From Actinoplanes sp. L3-i22 (GTDB lineage Bacteria; Actinomycetota; Actinomycetes; Mycobacteriales; Micromonosporaceae): 64,000 bases of DNA. Location: the NCBI RefSeq assembly GCF_019704555.1, contig NZ_AP024745.1:3356501-3420500 (forward strand). The letters run 5' to 3'. Shown here piece by piece: positions 34,385 through 42,570 of this stretch. The notes under the pieces are model-generated. The model made no database searches, had not been told where the DNA came from, and was given only the letters and a program-made list of their open reading frames with translations. Within the stretch, counting starts at the first letter, position 1. Each line of letters starts with the position of its first letter. Both the position numbers and the translations under genes were made by a program.

Positions 34385-35584
34385 ATGAAGGTACGCCTGA
34401 GCCGCCACCCGTCTTTGGTGGTCAACGCCGTGATCGGCGTCGTGCTCGTCGCCGGGGCCATCACGGTGTACGAGACATTTTCCTCCTCCGATGACGGGGG
34501 AACGGCCGCCGTTGCCTCCGAACGCACGGTCTCGGTCCAGACGGGCACGGTCACCAAGACCGTGACCGCGGACGGCACCGTGGAGAGCGCGAGCACCGCC
34601 AGCGCCAGTTTCGAGACCAGTGGCACGGTCACCGCGATCAGCGTCAAGGTCGGCGACAAGGTCAAGAAGGGCCAGGTGCTGGCGAAGGTCGACCCGGCCG
34701 CGGCCAAGCGGACCCTGGCCGAGGCCGAGGCGAACCTGGACGCCGCGAACGACTCGCTGGACCGCGCCGAGAGCGCCGGCTCGGACACCACCGACGCGCA
34801 GAACTCGGTCGACTCGGCCGAGCTCGCCGTCACGGACGCCGAGGCCGGGGTCACCGGCACGGTGCTGAAGGCGCCGATGGCCGGCACCGTCACCTCGGTC
34901 GGTGGCACGGTCGGCAGCTCGGCCTCCGGCACCGGGTCGTCCTCGTCGAGCGGCTCCTCCGGCGGCTCGCAGGGCGGTGGCTCCACCAGCTCGTCCTCGT
35001 CGTCCTCGTCGACCGGCTTCATCGAGATCGCCGACCTGACCAAGATGCAGGTCGCCGCGAGCTTCGCCGAGGCGGACGCCACCAAGCTCAAGGAGAAGCA
35101 GGCCGCCACGGTCACCTGGAACGCGCTCAGCGGCACCAGCGAGACCGCCAAGGTCACCGCGATCGACCCGTCCGGCTCGACCTCGAACAGCGTGGTCACC
35201 TACGGCGTCACGCTGACCCTGGACAAGGTGCCGACCGGCGTCAAGGTCGGCCAGACCGTCTCGGTCGTGGTCACCACCGGCTCCAAGGAGAACGTCGTCG
35301 CGGTCAACTCGGCGGCGATCACCACGGCCGGCAACCGGCACACGGTGACCGTGGTCGCCAACGGCACGCAGGAGAACCGCTCGGTCGAGATCGGCCTGGA
35401 GGGCGACTCGACCACCGAGATCACCTCCGGCCTGACCGCGGGCGAGAGCGTGGTCGTCAAGACCACCTCGACCAGCAGCGGCAGCAGCACCCAGCAGGGT
35501 GGCGCGGGCTTCGGCGCCGGTGGCGGGAACTTCGGCGGCGGCGGCAACTTCGGCGGCGGCGCGGCACCGGGTGGCGGACGATGA
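34385..35584 (+). CDS. HlyD/MacA-type efflux adaptor (second copy)
   Basis: A 399-residue adaptor with one transmembrane helix (LVVNAVIGVVLVAGAITVY), the biotinyl-lipoyl-like half VTAISVKVGDKVKKGQVLA, a short helical segment and the matching half LKAPMAGTVTSVGGTVGSS, then a barrel containing SFAEADATKL. A Ser/Gly-rich insert (about 185-215) and a Gly/Phe-rich tail are odd. The stop overlaps the ATPase start as ATGA. It is the direct partner of the MacB-type ATPase and permease. Confidence 0.88.
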   Translation: MKVRLSRHPSLVVNAVIGVVLVAGAITVYETFSSSDDGGTAAVASERTVSVQTGTVTKTVTADGTVESASTASASFETSGTVTAISVKVGDKVKKGQVLAKVDPAAAKRTLAEAEANLDAANDSLDRAESAGSDTTDAQNSVDSAELAVTDAEAGVTGTVLKAPMAGTVTSVGGTVGSSASGTGSSSSSGSSGGSQGGGSTSSSSSSSSTGFIEIADLTKMQVAASFAEADATKLKEKQAATVTWNALSGTSETAKVTAIDPSGSTSNSVVTYGVTLTLDKVPTGVKVGQTVSVVVTTGSKENVVAVNSAAITTAGNRHTVTVVANGTQENRSVEIGLEGDSTTEITSGLTAGESVVVKTTSTSSGSSTQQGGAGFGAGGGNFGGGGNFGGGAAPGGGR

Positions 35585-36441
35585 GCCGGCCGGTCCTCGA
35601 GGTGCAAGACCTCAAGAAGATCTACGGTACGGGCGAGGCCACCGTGCACGCCCTGCGCGGCGCGTCGATGACCGTCTACCGCGGTGACTACGTCGCCATC
35701 ATGGGCTCGTCCGGCTCCGGCAAGTCGACCCTGATGAACATCCTCGGCGCGCTGGACGTCCCCACCTTCGGGTCGTACAAGCTGGACGGCGTGGAGGTGG
35801 GCACCCTCTCGGACAGCCAGCTCGCGCTCGCCCGCAACCGGCTCATCGGATTCATCTTCCAGGCCTTCAACCTCATTCCCCGTACGACGGCGGTGGCCAA
35901 CGTGGAGCTGCCGCTCGCGTACGCCGGGGTCAAACCCAAGGAGCGCCGCCGGCGGGCGATGGCCGCGCTGGACATCGTCGGCCTCGCCGACCGGGCCGGG
36001 CACGAGCCGAACCAGCTCTCCGGCGGTCAGCAGCAGCGGGTCGCGGTGGCCCGGGCGCTGGTCACCGAGCCGGCCCTGCTGCTCGCCGACGAGCCCACCG
36101 GCAACCTGGACAGCAAGTCCACCGACGACGTGCTGCAGGTCTTCGACGACCTGAGCGCGGCCGGCCGGACCATCGTGATCATCACGCACGAGGACGAGGT
36201 CGGCGCCCGCGCCAAGCGGCTGATCCGCCTGGTCGACGGCTCGATCGTGACCGACGTGCGGCAGTCCCCGATCGAGCTCGCGCCGGTCGGCGCGGCCGCG
36301 GCGCACGCCAAGGTGCAGGGGGTGGCCGCCGGTCACCTCGCGGCCGGGCACGGCACCGTGGCCCGGGCGTCCGGGCCCACCGGCACCACCTACGGCTCGG
36401 CGTCCCCCTACGCACCCCCGGTCGGGCGGCACAACGCATGA
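35581..36441 (+). CDS. ABC ATPase, MacB/LolD type
   Basis: A 286-residue ATPase of the LolD/MacB branch: Walker A GSSGSGKST, Q-loop FQAFNLIPR, signature LSGGQQQRVAVARAL, Walker B LLLADEPTGNLD, and H-loop IITHEDEV. The C-terminal 50 residues after the domain are a variable Ala/Gly-rich tail. It overlaps both neighbours by four bases. It powers export or mechanotransmission with the following permease. Confidence 0.94.
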   Translation: MSRPVLEVQDLKKIYGTGEATVHALRGASMTVYRGDYVAIMGSSGSGKSTLMNILGALDVPTFGSYKLDGVEVGTLSDSQLALARNRLIGFIFQAFNLIPRTTAVANVELPLAYAGVKPKERRRRAMAALDIVGLADRAGHEPNQLSGGQQQRVAVARALVTEPALLLADEPTGNLDSKSTDDVLQVFDDLSAAGRTIVIITHEDEVGARAKRLIRLVDGSIVTDVRQSPIELAPVGAAAAHAKVQGVAAGHLAAGHGTVARASGPTGTTYGSASPYAPPVGRHNA

Positions 36442-37679
36442 GCTTTTTCGAGGTAATCCGGTTCTCTTTGCGCGGGCTCTCGGCGAACAAGCTGCGCTCG
36501 GCGCTCACCATGCTCGGCATCCTGATCGGTGTCGCCGCGGTGATCCTGCTGGTCGCGGTCGGCAACGGCTCGGCCAAGGCGATCAGCGACCGGATCGAGG
36601 CGCTGGGCACCAACACGATCACCGTGATGAGCACCGGCCGCGGCGGGTCGTCCAGCACCGCCCTGACCAAGAAGATGTCCGACGCGCTGATCAACCCGGA
36701 GCTCGCCCCGGACATCAAGTCGGTCTCGCCGGTGGTGAGCGCGTCGTCGGCGACCATGACGTACGAGGGCACCGACCACTCGGTCAGCACGTTCGTCGGC
36801 ACCACGAAGGACTGGTTCGGCGCGTCCAGCACCCCGGTCGAGAAGGGCGCGTCGTTCACCGAGGACGACGTCACCCAGGGCCGCCGGGTCGTGGTGATCG
36901 GGCAGACCGTCGCCGAGGAGCTGTTCCCCGGCATCGACCCGATCGACAAGCAGGTCACCGTGAGCGGCGCGCTGTTCACCGTGGTCGGCGTGCTGAAGGA
37001 GAAGAGCTCCACCGGCTTCCAGGACTCCAACGACACCGCGGTCGCCCCGCTCACCGCGGTGCAGCAGGTCCTGGCCGGCTACGGCTCGCTCACCTCGATC
37101 ATCGTCGAGGCCAAGGACCCGGACAAGGTCGACGCGGTGCAGAGCGAGGTCTCCACGATCCTCAACCAGCAGCTGAACGTGAAGTCGACGACCTCCTCGT
37201 CCCGTAGCGGCAGTGGCGGCAACAGCGGCACCAGCAGCACGCCGTACCGGATCCAGAACGCCTCCTCGCTGCTGGAGACGCAGACCGAGACCGCCGACAC
37301 GTTCACCACCCTGCTCGGGGCGGTGGCCGCGATCAGTCTGCTGGTCGGCGGCATCGGCATCACCAACATCATGCTGGTCACGGTGACCGAGCGGACCCGG
37401 GAGATCGGCATCCGCAAGGCGCTCGGCGCACCCCGCCGGGTGATCCTGACCCAGTTCCTGATCGAGGCGACCCTGCTGAGTGTGCTCGGCGGCGCCCTCG
37501 GCGTGGCCGCCGCCCTGATCGGCAGCCATTTCACGATCGTCGGCGTGAAACCGGTGATCGTGCCCAGTTCGATCGGGCTCGCCGTCGGTGTGTCCGTCGC
37601 GATCGGGCTGTTCTTCGGCGGCCTGCCCGCCGCCCGCGCCGCCCGCCTGCGTCCCATCGACGCGCTGCGCTACGAGTGA
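36438..37679 (+). CDS. MacB-type ABC permease
   Basis: A 413-residue permease: N-terminal helix after SLRGLSANKLRSALTMLGI, a large extracytoplasmic MacB_PCD domain, and three C-terminal helices in the FtsX-like block (ISLLVGGIGITNIMLVTVTE, then REIGIRKALGA). MacB-like complexes export peptides, antibiotics or lipoproteins. The periplasmic part holds a short Ser/Gly insert near 250-260. Confidence 0.94.
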   Translation: MSFFEVIRFSLRGLSANKLRSALTMLGILIGVAAVILLVAVGNGSAKAISDRIEALGTNTITVMSTGRGGSSSTALTKKMSDALINPELAPDIKSVSPVVSASSATMTYEGTDHSVSTFVGTTKDWFGASSTPVEKGASFTEDDVTQGRRVVVIGQTVAEELFPGIDPIDKQVTVSGALFTVVGVLKEKSSTGFQDSNDTAVAPLTAVQQVLAGYGSLTSIIVEAKDPDKVDAVQSEVSTILNQQLNVKSTTSSSRSGSGGNSGTSSTPYRIQNASSLLETQTETADTFTTLLGAVAAISLLVGGIGITNIMLVTVTERTREIGIRKALGAPRRVILTQFLIEATLLSVLGGALGVAAALIGSHFTIVGVKPVIVPSSIGLAVGVSVAIGLFFGGLPAARAARLRPIDALRYE

Positions 37680-37690
37680 GGACTGAAGCT

Positions 37691-38323
37691 GTGAACCGGA
37701 TGAACGACGAGACCGCCCTCCTGCCGACCGTCTCGGGGCCCGGCGTCGACCCGATCGAGCCGGACGACCCGGACCACGACGGCCTGGCCCGGGAGCTCGC
37801 CGCGGTCGCGCCCAAGAAGTGGTGGAACAAGGGCACGATCGGGCTGGGCGTGGCCGTACTGCTGATGGGTGGCTTCCTCGGCGGGATCTACTCGCAGAAG
37901 CAGTGGGGGACCACCACGACCGCCGCCACCGGCTTCGGCGGCGGCACCCGCGGCACCGGCGGCGGCTTCCCGAGCGGCCTGAGCGCCAGCGGCTTCCCGG
38001 GCGGCGGCAACTTCGGCGGCGGCCAGGGAACCGGGACGGGGACCGGGACCGGTACGGGCACCGGCACCGGCACCGGCACCGGGACGACCGCCGCGGCGGC
38101 CGACACCACGGGCACGGTCAAGCTGATCAGCGGCACCACGATCTACGTGCAGACCACGGACGGCACGGTGGTGACGGTCAACACCGACGGCAAGACCTCG
38201 GTGGCGACCGCCAAGAAGGGCAAGCTGACCGACGTCAAGGCCGGCGACGCGATCACGGTCAAGGGCGCGACCGGCACGGACGGTGCCGTTACCGCCACTT
38301 CGGTCACTTCTCAGGCCAAGTGA
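37691..38323 (+). CDS. Membrane-anchored DUF5666-like protein with Gly-Thr repeat
   Basis: A 210-residue protein: charged N-terminus, one helix (GTIGLGVAVLLMGGFLGGIY), a Gly/Thr-rich linker with about nine Gly-Thr pairs coded by a hexanucleotide repeat (38035-38085), and a small beta-barrel domain (TGTVKLISGTTIYVQTTDGT, then GDAITVKGA) similar to DUF5666. Such proteins often end actinobacterial MacB operons. GTG 37691 has GAGG nine bases upstream; a GTG at 37676 overlapping the permease stop is the alternative. Function unknown. Confidence 0.72.
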   Translation: MNRMNDETALLPTVSGPGVDPIEPDDPDHDGLARELAAVAPKKWWNKGTIGLGVAVLLMGGFLGGIYSQKQWGTTTTAATGFGGGTRGTGGGFPSGLSASGFPGGGNFGGGQGTGTGTGTGTGTGTGTGTGTTAAAADTTGTVKLISGTTIYVQTTDGTVVTVNTDGKTSVATAKKGKLTDVKAGDAITVKGATGTDGAVTATSVTSQAK

Positions 38324-38334
38324 CGAAATACGCA

Positions 38335-38364
38335 TTGATGAGGGCGGTCGTCGCTCCCTAGGCT
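38335..38364 (+). promoter_or_regulatory. Promoter of the second LuxR gene
   Basis: TTGATG (38335-38340), 18-base spacer, TAGGCT (38359-38364), a usual actinomycete form. Start of transcription would be near 38371. It overlaps a palindrome, GCTGGGCCCAGC (38362-38373), flanked by CCCTAGG and CCTAGGG, a possible operator. Confidence 0.55.
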
Positions 38365-38394
38365 GGGCCCAGCTCAGAACCTAGGGGGTGGCGC

Positions 38395-41163
38395 TTGTCG
38401 CGCGACTCGCCGACACTGCACGGCCGGGCGTCGTTGCTCGCGGAGATCGACGCGCGCCTCACCATGGGTGGCGGGCTGTCCCTCTACGGGCCGCCCGGCA
38501 TCGGCAAGACCGTCCTGCTCGATGCCGTCGCCGACCAGGCCGCGGCCCGCGGCGAGCTGATCCTCCGGTTGCGGCCCGCCCGGGGCGAAAGAACTTTGGC
38601 GTACGCGGGGATGGCCGACCTCGTCCGGCAGATCCCCCCGGAGGCGGTCGCCGCCCTGGCACCCGCCGCCCGCAACGCGCTCGCCGCGCTGCGCCAGGGC
38701 CGGCCGCCCCGCACCGGCGTGCCCGCCCTGGCCCGGCGCCTGCTGCTGCCCGCCCTGCTCGCGCACTGCGCCCGCAGCACCGGGGTGCTGCTGGTCCTCG
38801 ACGACGCGCAGTGGCTCGACCCGGAGTCGGCCGCGCTGATCGCGTTCGCGATGCGCCGCCGCCCCGGCGCCCGGATCCGGGCCGTCGCCGCCGAGCGCCG
38901 CCCCGACCTCACCGGCCACCGCCGCGCCGCCCGGCTCGTCCCGGCCCCGGTCACCGAGATCGCCGTGCCGCCGCTCGCGCCGGACGACCTCTCCGCCATG
39001 CTCGAGGCCCGCGGGCTGCCCTGCCGGACCGCCAGCCGGCTGCACCGGGCCAGCGCCGGCAACCCGTTCCTGGCCCTCGCCCTGGGCAGCACCGGCGCCG
39101 ACGGCCCGGCCTGGCGCCCGGCGCCGCTGCCCGAGGCCGCCCGCGACCTCGCCCGGGACCTGCTCGGCCCGCTCTCCGCCGAGGTCCACGCGACGCTGCT
39201 GGTGGCCGCGCTGGCCACCGACCCGACGGTCACCCTGCTGCGCCGGGCCGGCCGGGACGACGCCGACCGGGAACTGCGCCTGGCCGCCGCGGCGGGCGTG
39301 GTCGACGTGTCCGGGGAGGCGATCCATTTCACGCCGCCGCTGGTCGCGCAGGTGCTCGTCGAGGAGACCGGCGCCGGCGAGCGCGCCGGGACGCACGCCG
39401 CCCTGGCCGCGGCGGCGCTCGACCCGCTGGAGGCGCTGCGGCACCGGGCCCTGCGCAGCGCCCGCCCGGACGCCGCGGTCGCCCGCCGCCTGGCCGCCGC
39501 GGCCGGCCAGTGCGCCGCGCGGGGCGCCGACCGGACCGCCGCCGAGTTCTACCTGCTCGCCGCCGACCGGTCGCCGCACCAGCTGGCCACCGTCCGGCTC
39601 GACTGGCTGGTCGCGGCCGCCCGCAACGCGCTCACCGGCGGCGCCCCGGCGCTGGCCGGCCGCGCCGCCGAGGCCGTGATCGCCGCCGACGCGCCCGCCG
39701 GGCACCGGGTCCGCGCCCGCGTCGTCCTGATCGACCTGGCCGGTCAGGCGCTCGGCGAGATGGGCGAGATGTTCGCCGCCGCCCTCGCCGAGGCCGGCGA
39801 CGACCCCGCGCTGCTCGCCCCGGTCCGCCTGCGACTCACCTGGCAGGCCATGATCACCGGCGAGCCGGACCGGGCCGCCTTCGAGGCCCGGAGCACCGCC
39901 GAGATCGCCCGCCGGGCCGGCGACGCGACCAGCGAGGCGATGGCGCTGAGCAGCCTGGCCCAGATCCAGCGGATGCGCGGCGAGCCGGCCTGGCACGACT
40001 CGCTCGCCCGTGCGCTGGCCCTGCCGGCCTCCCCGGCCCCGGACTGGCTGCACTACGGCCCGCACTACATGGCCGCCCGTTTCGCCCTGATCGACGACCG
40101 CCTCGACGAGGCGCGCGCCGAACTCCTCCGGCTGCTCGCGGTCGCCGAACACGACCGGATCGGCGAGGCCCGCGTCGAGGTGCTCCGCAGCCTCTCCGAG
40201 GTGGCGACGCGGGCCGGCCGCTGCCGGGAGGCGCTGCGGTACGCCCATCGCGCCGTCCAGGCCGCCCAGGAGGCCGGTCTGAGCCCGGGCCCGACCTGGT
40301 ACACCGCCGCCGTCGCGGAACTGGCCGGCGGCAGTCTGGCGTCGGCCGCCGGGTTCGCGCGGCGCGGCATCCGGGCGTCCGAGCAGGAGGGCGACAACCT
40401 CTACCTGCGGCGCAACCTGCACGCGCTGGGCCAGGCCGGCCTGCGCTCCGGCGACACCCGGGCCGGCGTGGCGGCGCTGCGCCGGCTGCGCGACCTGGAG
40501 GCCGAGGCCGGCAACTCGGACCCGATGATCGTCCGCTGGCACGCCGACCTGGCCACCGGGCTGGCCGCCCTCGGCGAGCACGTGGAGGCGGCGGAGACGC
40601 TGGCCCACGCCCGCAAGGCCGCCGAGCAGCTGGGCAGCAGCCCGGCGCTGGCCGGCTACCTGGACCGGGCGACCGCGATCGTCCAGTCGGAGAGCGGCCA
40701 GTCGGACTCCGCGGTCGAGCTGTCGACGTCGGCCGCGCACCTGTTCGAGCAGCTGCGGCAGCCGGTCGAGCAGGGCCACGCGCTCCTGGTCGCCGGCGGG
40801 GCGGAACGCCGCCGGCGCCGGTACGCGGCCGCCCGGCTGCTGATCGGCGCCGCGCTGGCGATCTTCATGTCGGCGGACGCCCGCCCGTGGGCGGAGGAGA
40901 CCGAGCGTGCCCTGGCCCGCACCGAGGGCAGCCTGGCCCCGGAACAGGGCCTGACCTCGACCGAGCTGCGGATCGCCGCGATGGTGCGGGACGGCGCCAG
41001 CAACCGCGAGATCGCCACCCGGTTGTACCTGAGCGTCAAGACCGTCGAGGCGACCCTGACCCGCGTCTACCGCAAGCTGGGGGTCCGCTCCCGCACCCAG
41101 CTGTCCTCCCGCCTCCAGGCCATCGACGGCGGCCCCTTCCCCGAACCCACCTCCCCCGCCTGA
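38395..41163 (+). CDS. Large ATP-binding LuxR-family regulator (LAL type)
   Basis: A 922-residue protein: Walker A GPPGIGKTVLL at 32-42, Walker B VLLVLDDAQWLD, a TPR-like helical middle and a C-terminal LuxR helix-turn-helix (LTSTELRIAAMVRDGASNRE, then LSVKTVEATLTRVYRKLGVR). The start is TTG with GGGGTGG about five bases upstream. It stands alone behind its own promoter. Unlike the other LAL regulator in this window it has no low-complexity expansions. Targets unknown. Confidence 0.88.
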   Translation: MSRDSPTLHGRASLLAEIDARLTMGGGLSLYGPPGIGKTVLLDAVADQAAARGELILRLRPARGERTLAYAGMADLVRQIPPEAVAALAPAARNALAALRQGRPPRTGVPALARRLLLPALLAHCARSTGVLLVLDDAQWLDPESAALIAFAMRRRPGARIRAVAAERRPDLTGHRRAARLVPAPVTEIAVPPLAPDDLSAMLEARGLPCRTASRLHRASAGNPFLALALGSTGADGPAWRPAPLPEAARDLARDLLGPLSAEVHATLLVAALATDPTVTLLRRAGRDDADRELRLAAAAGVVDVSGEAIHFTPPLVAQVLVEETGAGERAGTHAALAAAALDPLEALRHRALRSARPDAAVARRLAAAAGQCAARGADRTAAEFYLLAADRSPHQLATVRLDWLVAAARNALTGGAPALAGRAAEAVIAADAPAGHRVRARVVLIDLAGQALGEMGEMFAAALAEAGDDPALLAPVRLRLTWQAMITGEPDRAAFEARSTAEIARRAGDATSEAMALSSLAQIQRMRGEPAWHDSLARALALPASPAPDWLHYGPHYMAARFALIDDRLDEARAELLRLLAVAEHDRIGEARVEVLRSLSEVATRAGRCREALRYAHRAVQAAQEAGLSPGPTWYTAAVAELAGGSLASAAGFARRGIRASEQEGDNLYLRRNLHALGQAGLRSGDTRAGVAALRRLRDLEAEAGNSDPMIVRWHADLATGLAALGEHVEAAETLAHARKAAEQLGSSPALAGYLDRATAIVQSESGQSDSAVELSTSAAHLFEQLRQPVEQGHALLVAGGAERRRRRYAAARLLIGAALAIFMSADARPWAEETERALARTEGSLAPEQGLTSTELRIAAMVRDGASNREIATRLYLSVKTVEATLTRVYRKLGVRSRTQLSSRLQAIDGGPFPEPTSPA

Positions 41164-41196
41164 CCCCGCCCGCCTGACATGGCCCGCCTGGCAGCG

Positions 41197-41284
41197 CCCG
41201 CTTTGTCCTGTCCGCGCCCCGCCTGATCCTGTCCGCGCGCCCGCCTGGTCCTGTCCGCGCGGCCGTTTGATCCCGCCCGCGCGG
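41197..41284. repeat. Four 22-bp tandem repeats
   Basis: Units at 41197-41218, 41219-41240, 41241-41262 and 41263-41284 share a core close to CCTGATCCTGTCCGCGC. They begin about 35 bases after the LuxR stop, and degenerate related sequence fills that gap. Confidence 0.85.
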
Positions 41285-41712
41285 GCCGCACGAACTCGGC
41301 CGTGCGCGCTGCGTCGACCGCCGCGCCACCGCCACCGACCATGCCCGCCGCGAGCCCGACCCCACTCGCCGGGAGCACGCCTGACCGCAGCCGGCATCAC
41401 CTCCTGTCCATCGTCGCCTTCGCTGAAGCAGTGGCCGCGCCGTCCATTGTGGCGAAAACCAGAGAGCCTCGCGGACGGGCTGTGGATAACTCGGCACTGT
41501 GGAAAACCGGCGCCCGGTGTCTGAGATCACGACACTCCGCTGACCAGGAAGTTGACGACAGAGAGTGAGCTGGGTTACCGCTATACGGTGGTGGCGGTCA
41601 CTTTCATCTTCCAGGTTTTACCTGGTCGATTTGGGGATGAAGCCTAGGCGCGGCACTGTTGTACCCGGAAGCGACGAGGCTTTCTCCGTCACTATCCGTC
41701 AAGGAGTGCCTG
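41285..41712. promoter_or_regulatory. Intergenic control region with DnaA-box-like sites and an inverted repeat
   Basis: No gene seen. TGTGGATAA (41481-41489) and TGTGGAAAA (41498-41506) match or nearly match the DnaA box on the minus strand. CCAGGTTTTACCTGG (41611-41625) is a perfect 6-bp inverted repeat and may be an operator for the small gene that follows. Confidence 0.45.
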
Positions 41713-41952
41713 ATGCCGTTCATCCGTGAAATCCGTACGTCGATCTCGAACCGTCTCGCCGAGCGCCGCGCCCACCGTCAGCTGTCGGCCGAGCTCGCCA
41801 CCTTCCGCACCGCCGCCGAGCGGACCGAACTGGACCTCGTCCTGGGCCGGCACACCGCCGAGGAGACCCGCGAGATCGAGGCCATCCTGAACCGCCAGGA
41901 CGCCGAGCGCCGCTACCACTCCACCGTCCAGTCGGGCGTCGGCCAGCACTGA
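41713..41952 (+). CDS. Small charged helical protein, 79 aa
   Basis: AAGGAG lies six bases before the ATG. The protein (MPFIREIRTSISNRLAERRA...) is rich in Arg, Glu and Ala and should be mostly helical, with a middle segment AERTELDLVLGRHTAEETRE. No family recognised, but similar short proteins are common in actinomycetes. Its own control region suggests regulated expression. Confidence 0.65.
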   Translation: MPFIREIRTSISNRLAERRAHRQLSAELATFRTAAERTELDLVLGRHTAEETREIEAILNRQDAERRYHSTVQSGVGQH

Positions 41953-42074
41953 CGATTTAATCCGCGGACCAGCCCCGCCGAGCAGTCAGACGGCCGAGCA
42001 GTCAGTGCCGCGTTTTGAGCGCCGGCGAGCCAGGAACGTCCAGGTTCGAGCGGCGGCCGCCGCTCGAACGACCC

Positions 42075-42234
42075 GGGCCGTGATCGTCACCCCGCGAGGT
42101 GGGCGAGCGCACTCGGGCCGTGGTCGCCGCCCGGCGAGGTGGGCGTGCTCACCCGGGTCGTGATCGCCGCCTCGCGTGGCGGGCGTGCTCACCCGGGCTG
42201 TGATCGTCACCCCGCGAGGTGGGCGCGTTCCCGC
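42075..42234. repeat. Four 40-bp tandem repeats
   Basis: Head-to-tail units at 42075-42114, 42115-42154, 42155-42194 and 42195-42234, each with GTGATCG-type starts and GCGAGGTGGGCG cores. First and fourth units are the most alike. No coding signal. They lie in a 600-base non-coding gap. Confidence 0.88.
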
Positions 42235-42523
42235 CACGGTCCCCGTCGCGGGGTTTGGCAGTAACCGTGCCCAGCCACGGACGTCGCCCCGGAGGGCTTC
42301 GCGTCATGGACGCGCCAGCGGCCAGCGAAGCCCGCAGGGGTCCCGGCGGGAGCGACGGTCTGTACCCCGGCGGACGCACGACATGAAGTTCTTGAAGTTG
42401 GTCTTTCCGAAGGCAGCGGCGCCGCTGCCGGAGCACCACACTGGACCCCGGGTCGGCCCTACGACCCGGCGGGTGACCGCGGCTGGTCCGGACCGTCCCC
42501 GGACCGCGCGCGGGTGGACCCGC
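42235..42523. other. Non-coding stretch before the terC terminator
   Basis: No gene or clear regulatory site seen. Confidence 0.4.
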
Positions 42524-42558
42524 AACCGCCCCCGGCGCACGTCGCGCCGGGGGCGGTT
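42524..42558. terminator. Terminator behind the terC-like gene, 15-bp perfect stem
   Basis: AACCGCCCCCGGCGC (42524-42538) pairs with GCGCCGGGGGCGGTT (42544-42558), loop ACGTC, 12 bases past the stop on the minus strand. Symmetric, so it may work both ways. Confidence 0.85.
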
Positions 42559-42570
42559 CCATGTCGGGGG

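Noticed and set aside
38388..41177. Second frame over the second LuxR gene starting seven bases earlier
   Set aside because: Composition is Arg/Pro/Gly-rich shadow sequence; the TTG-started frame has the Walker and helix-turn-helix motifs.
41481..41506. Replication origin
   Set aside because: Only two DnaA-like boxes and no dnaA, dnaN or AT-rich unwinding region.
42075..42234. CRISPR array
   Set aside because: The 40-bp units are contiguous with no spacers, and no cas genes are nearby.
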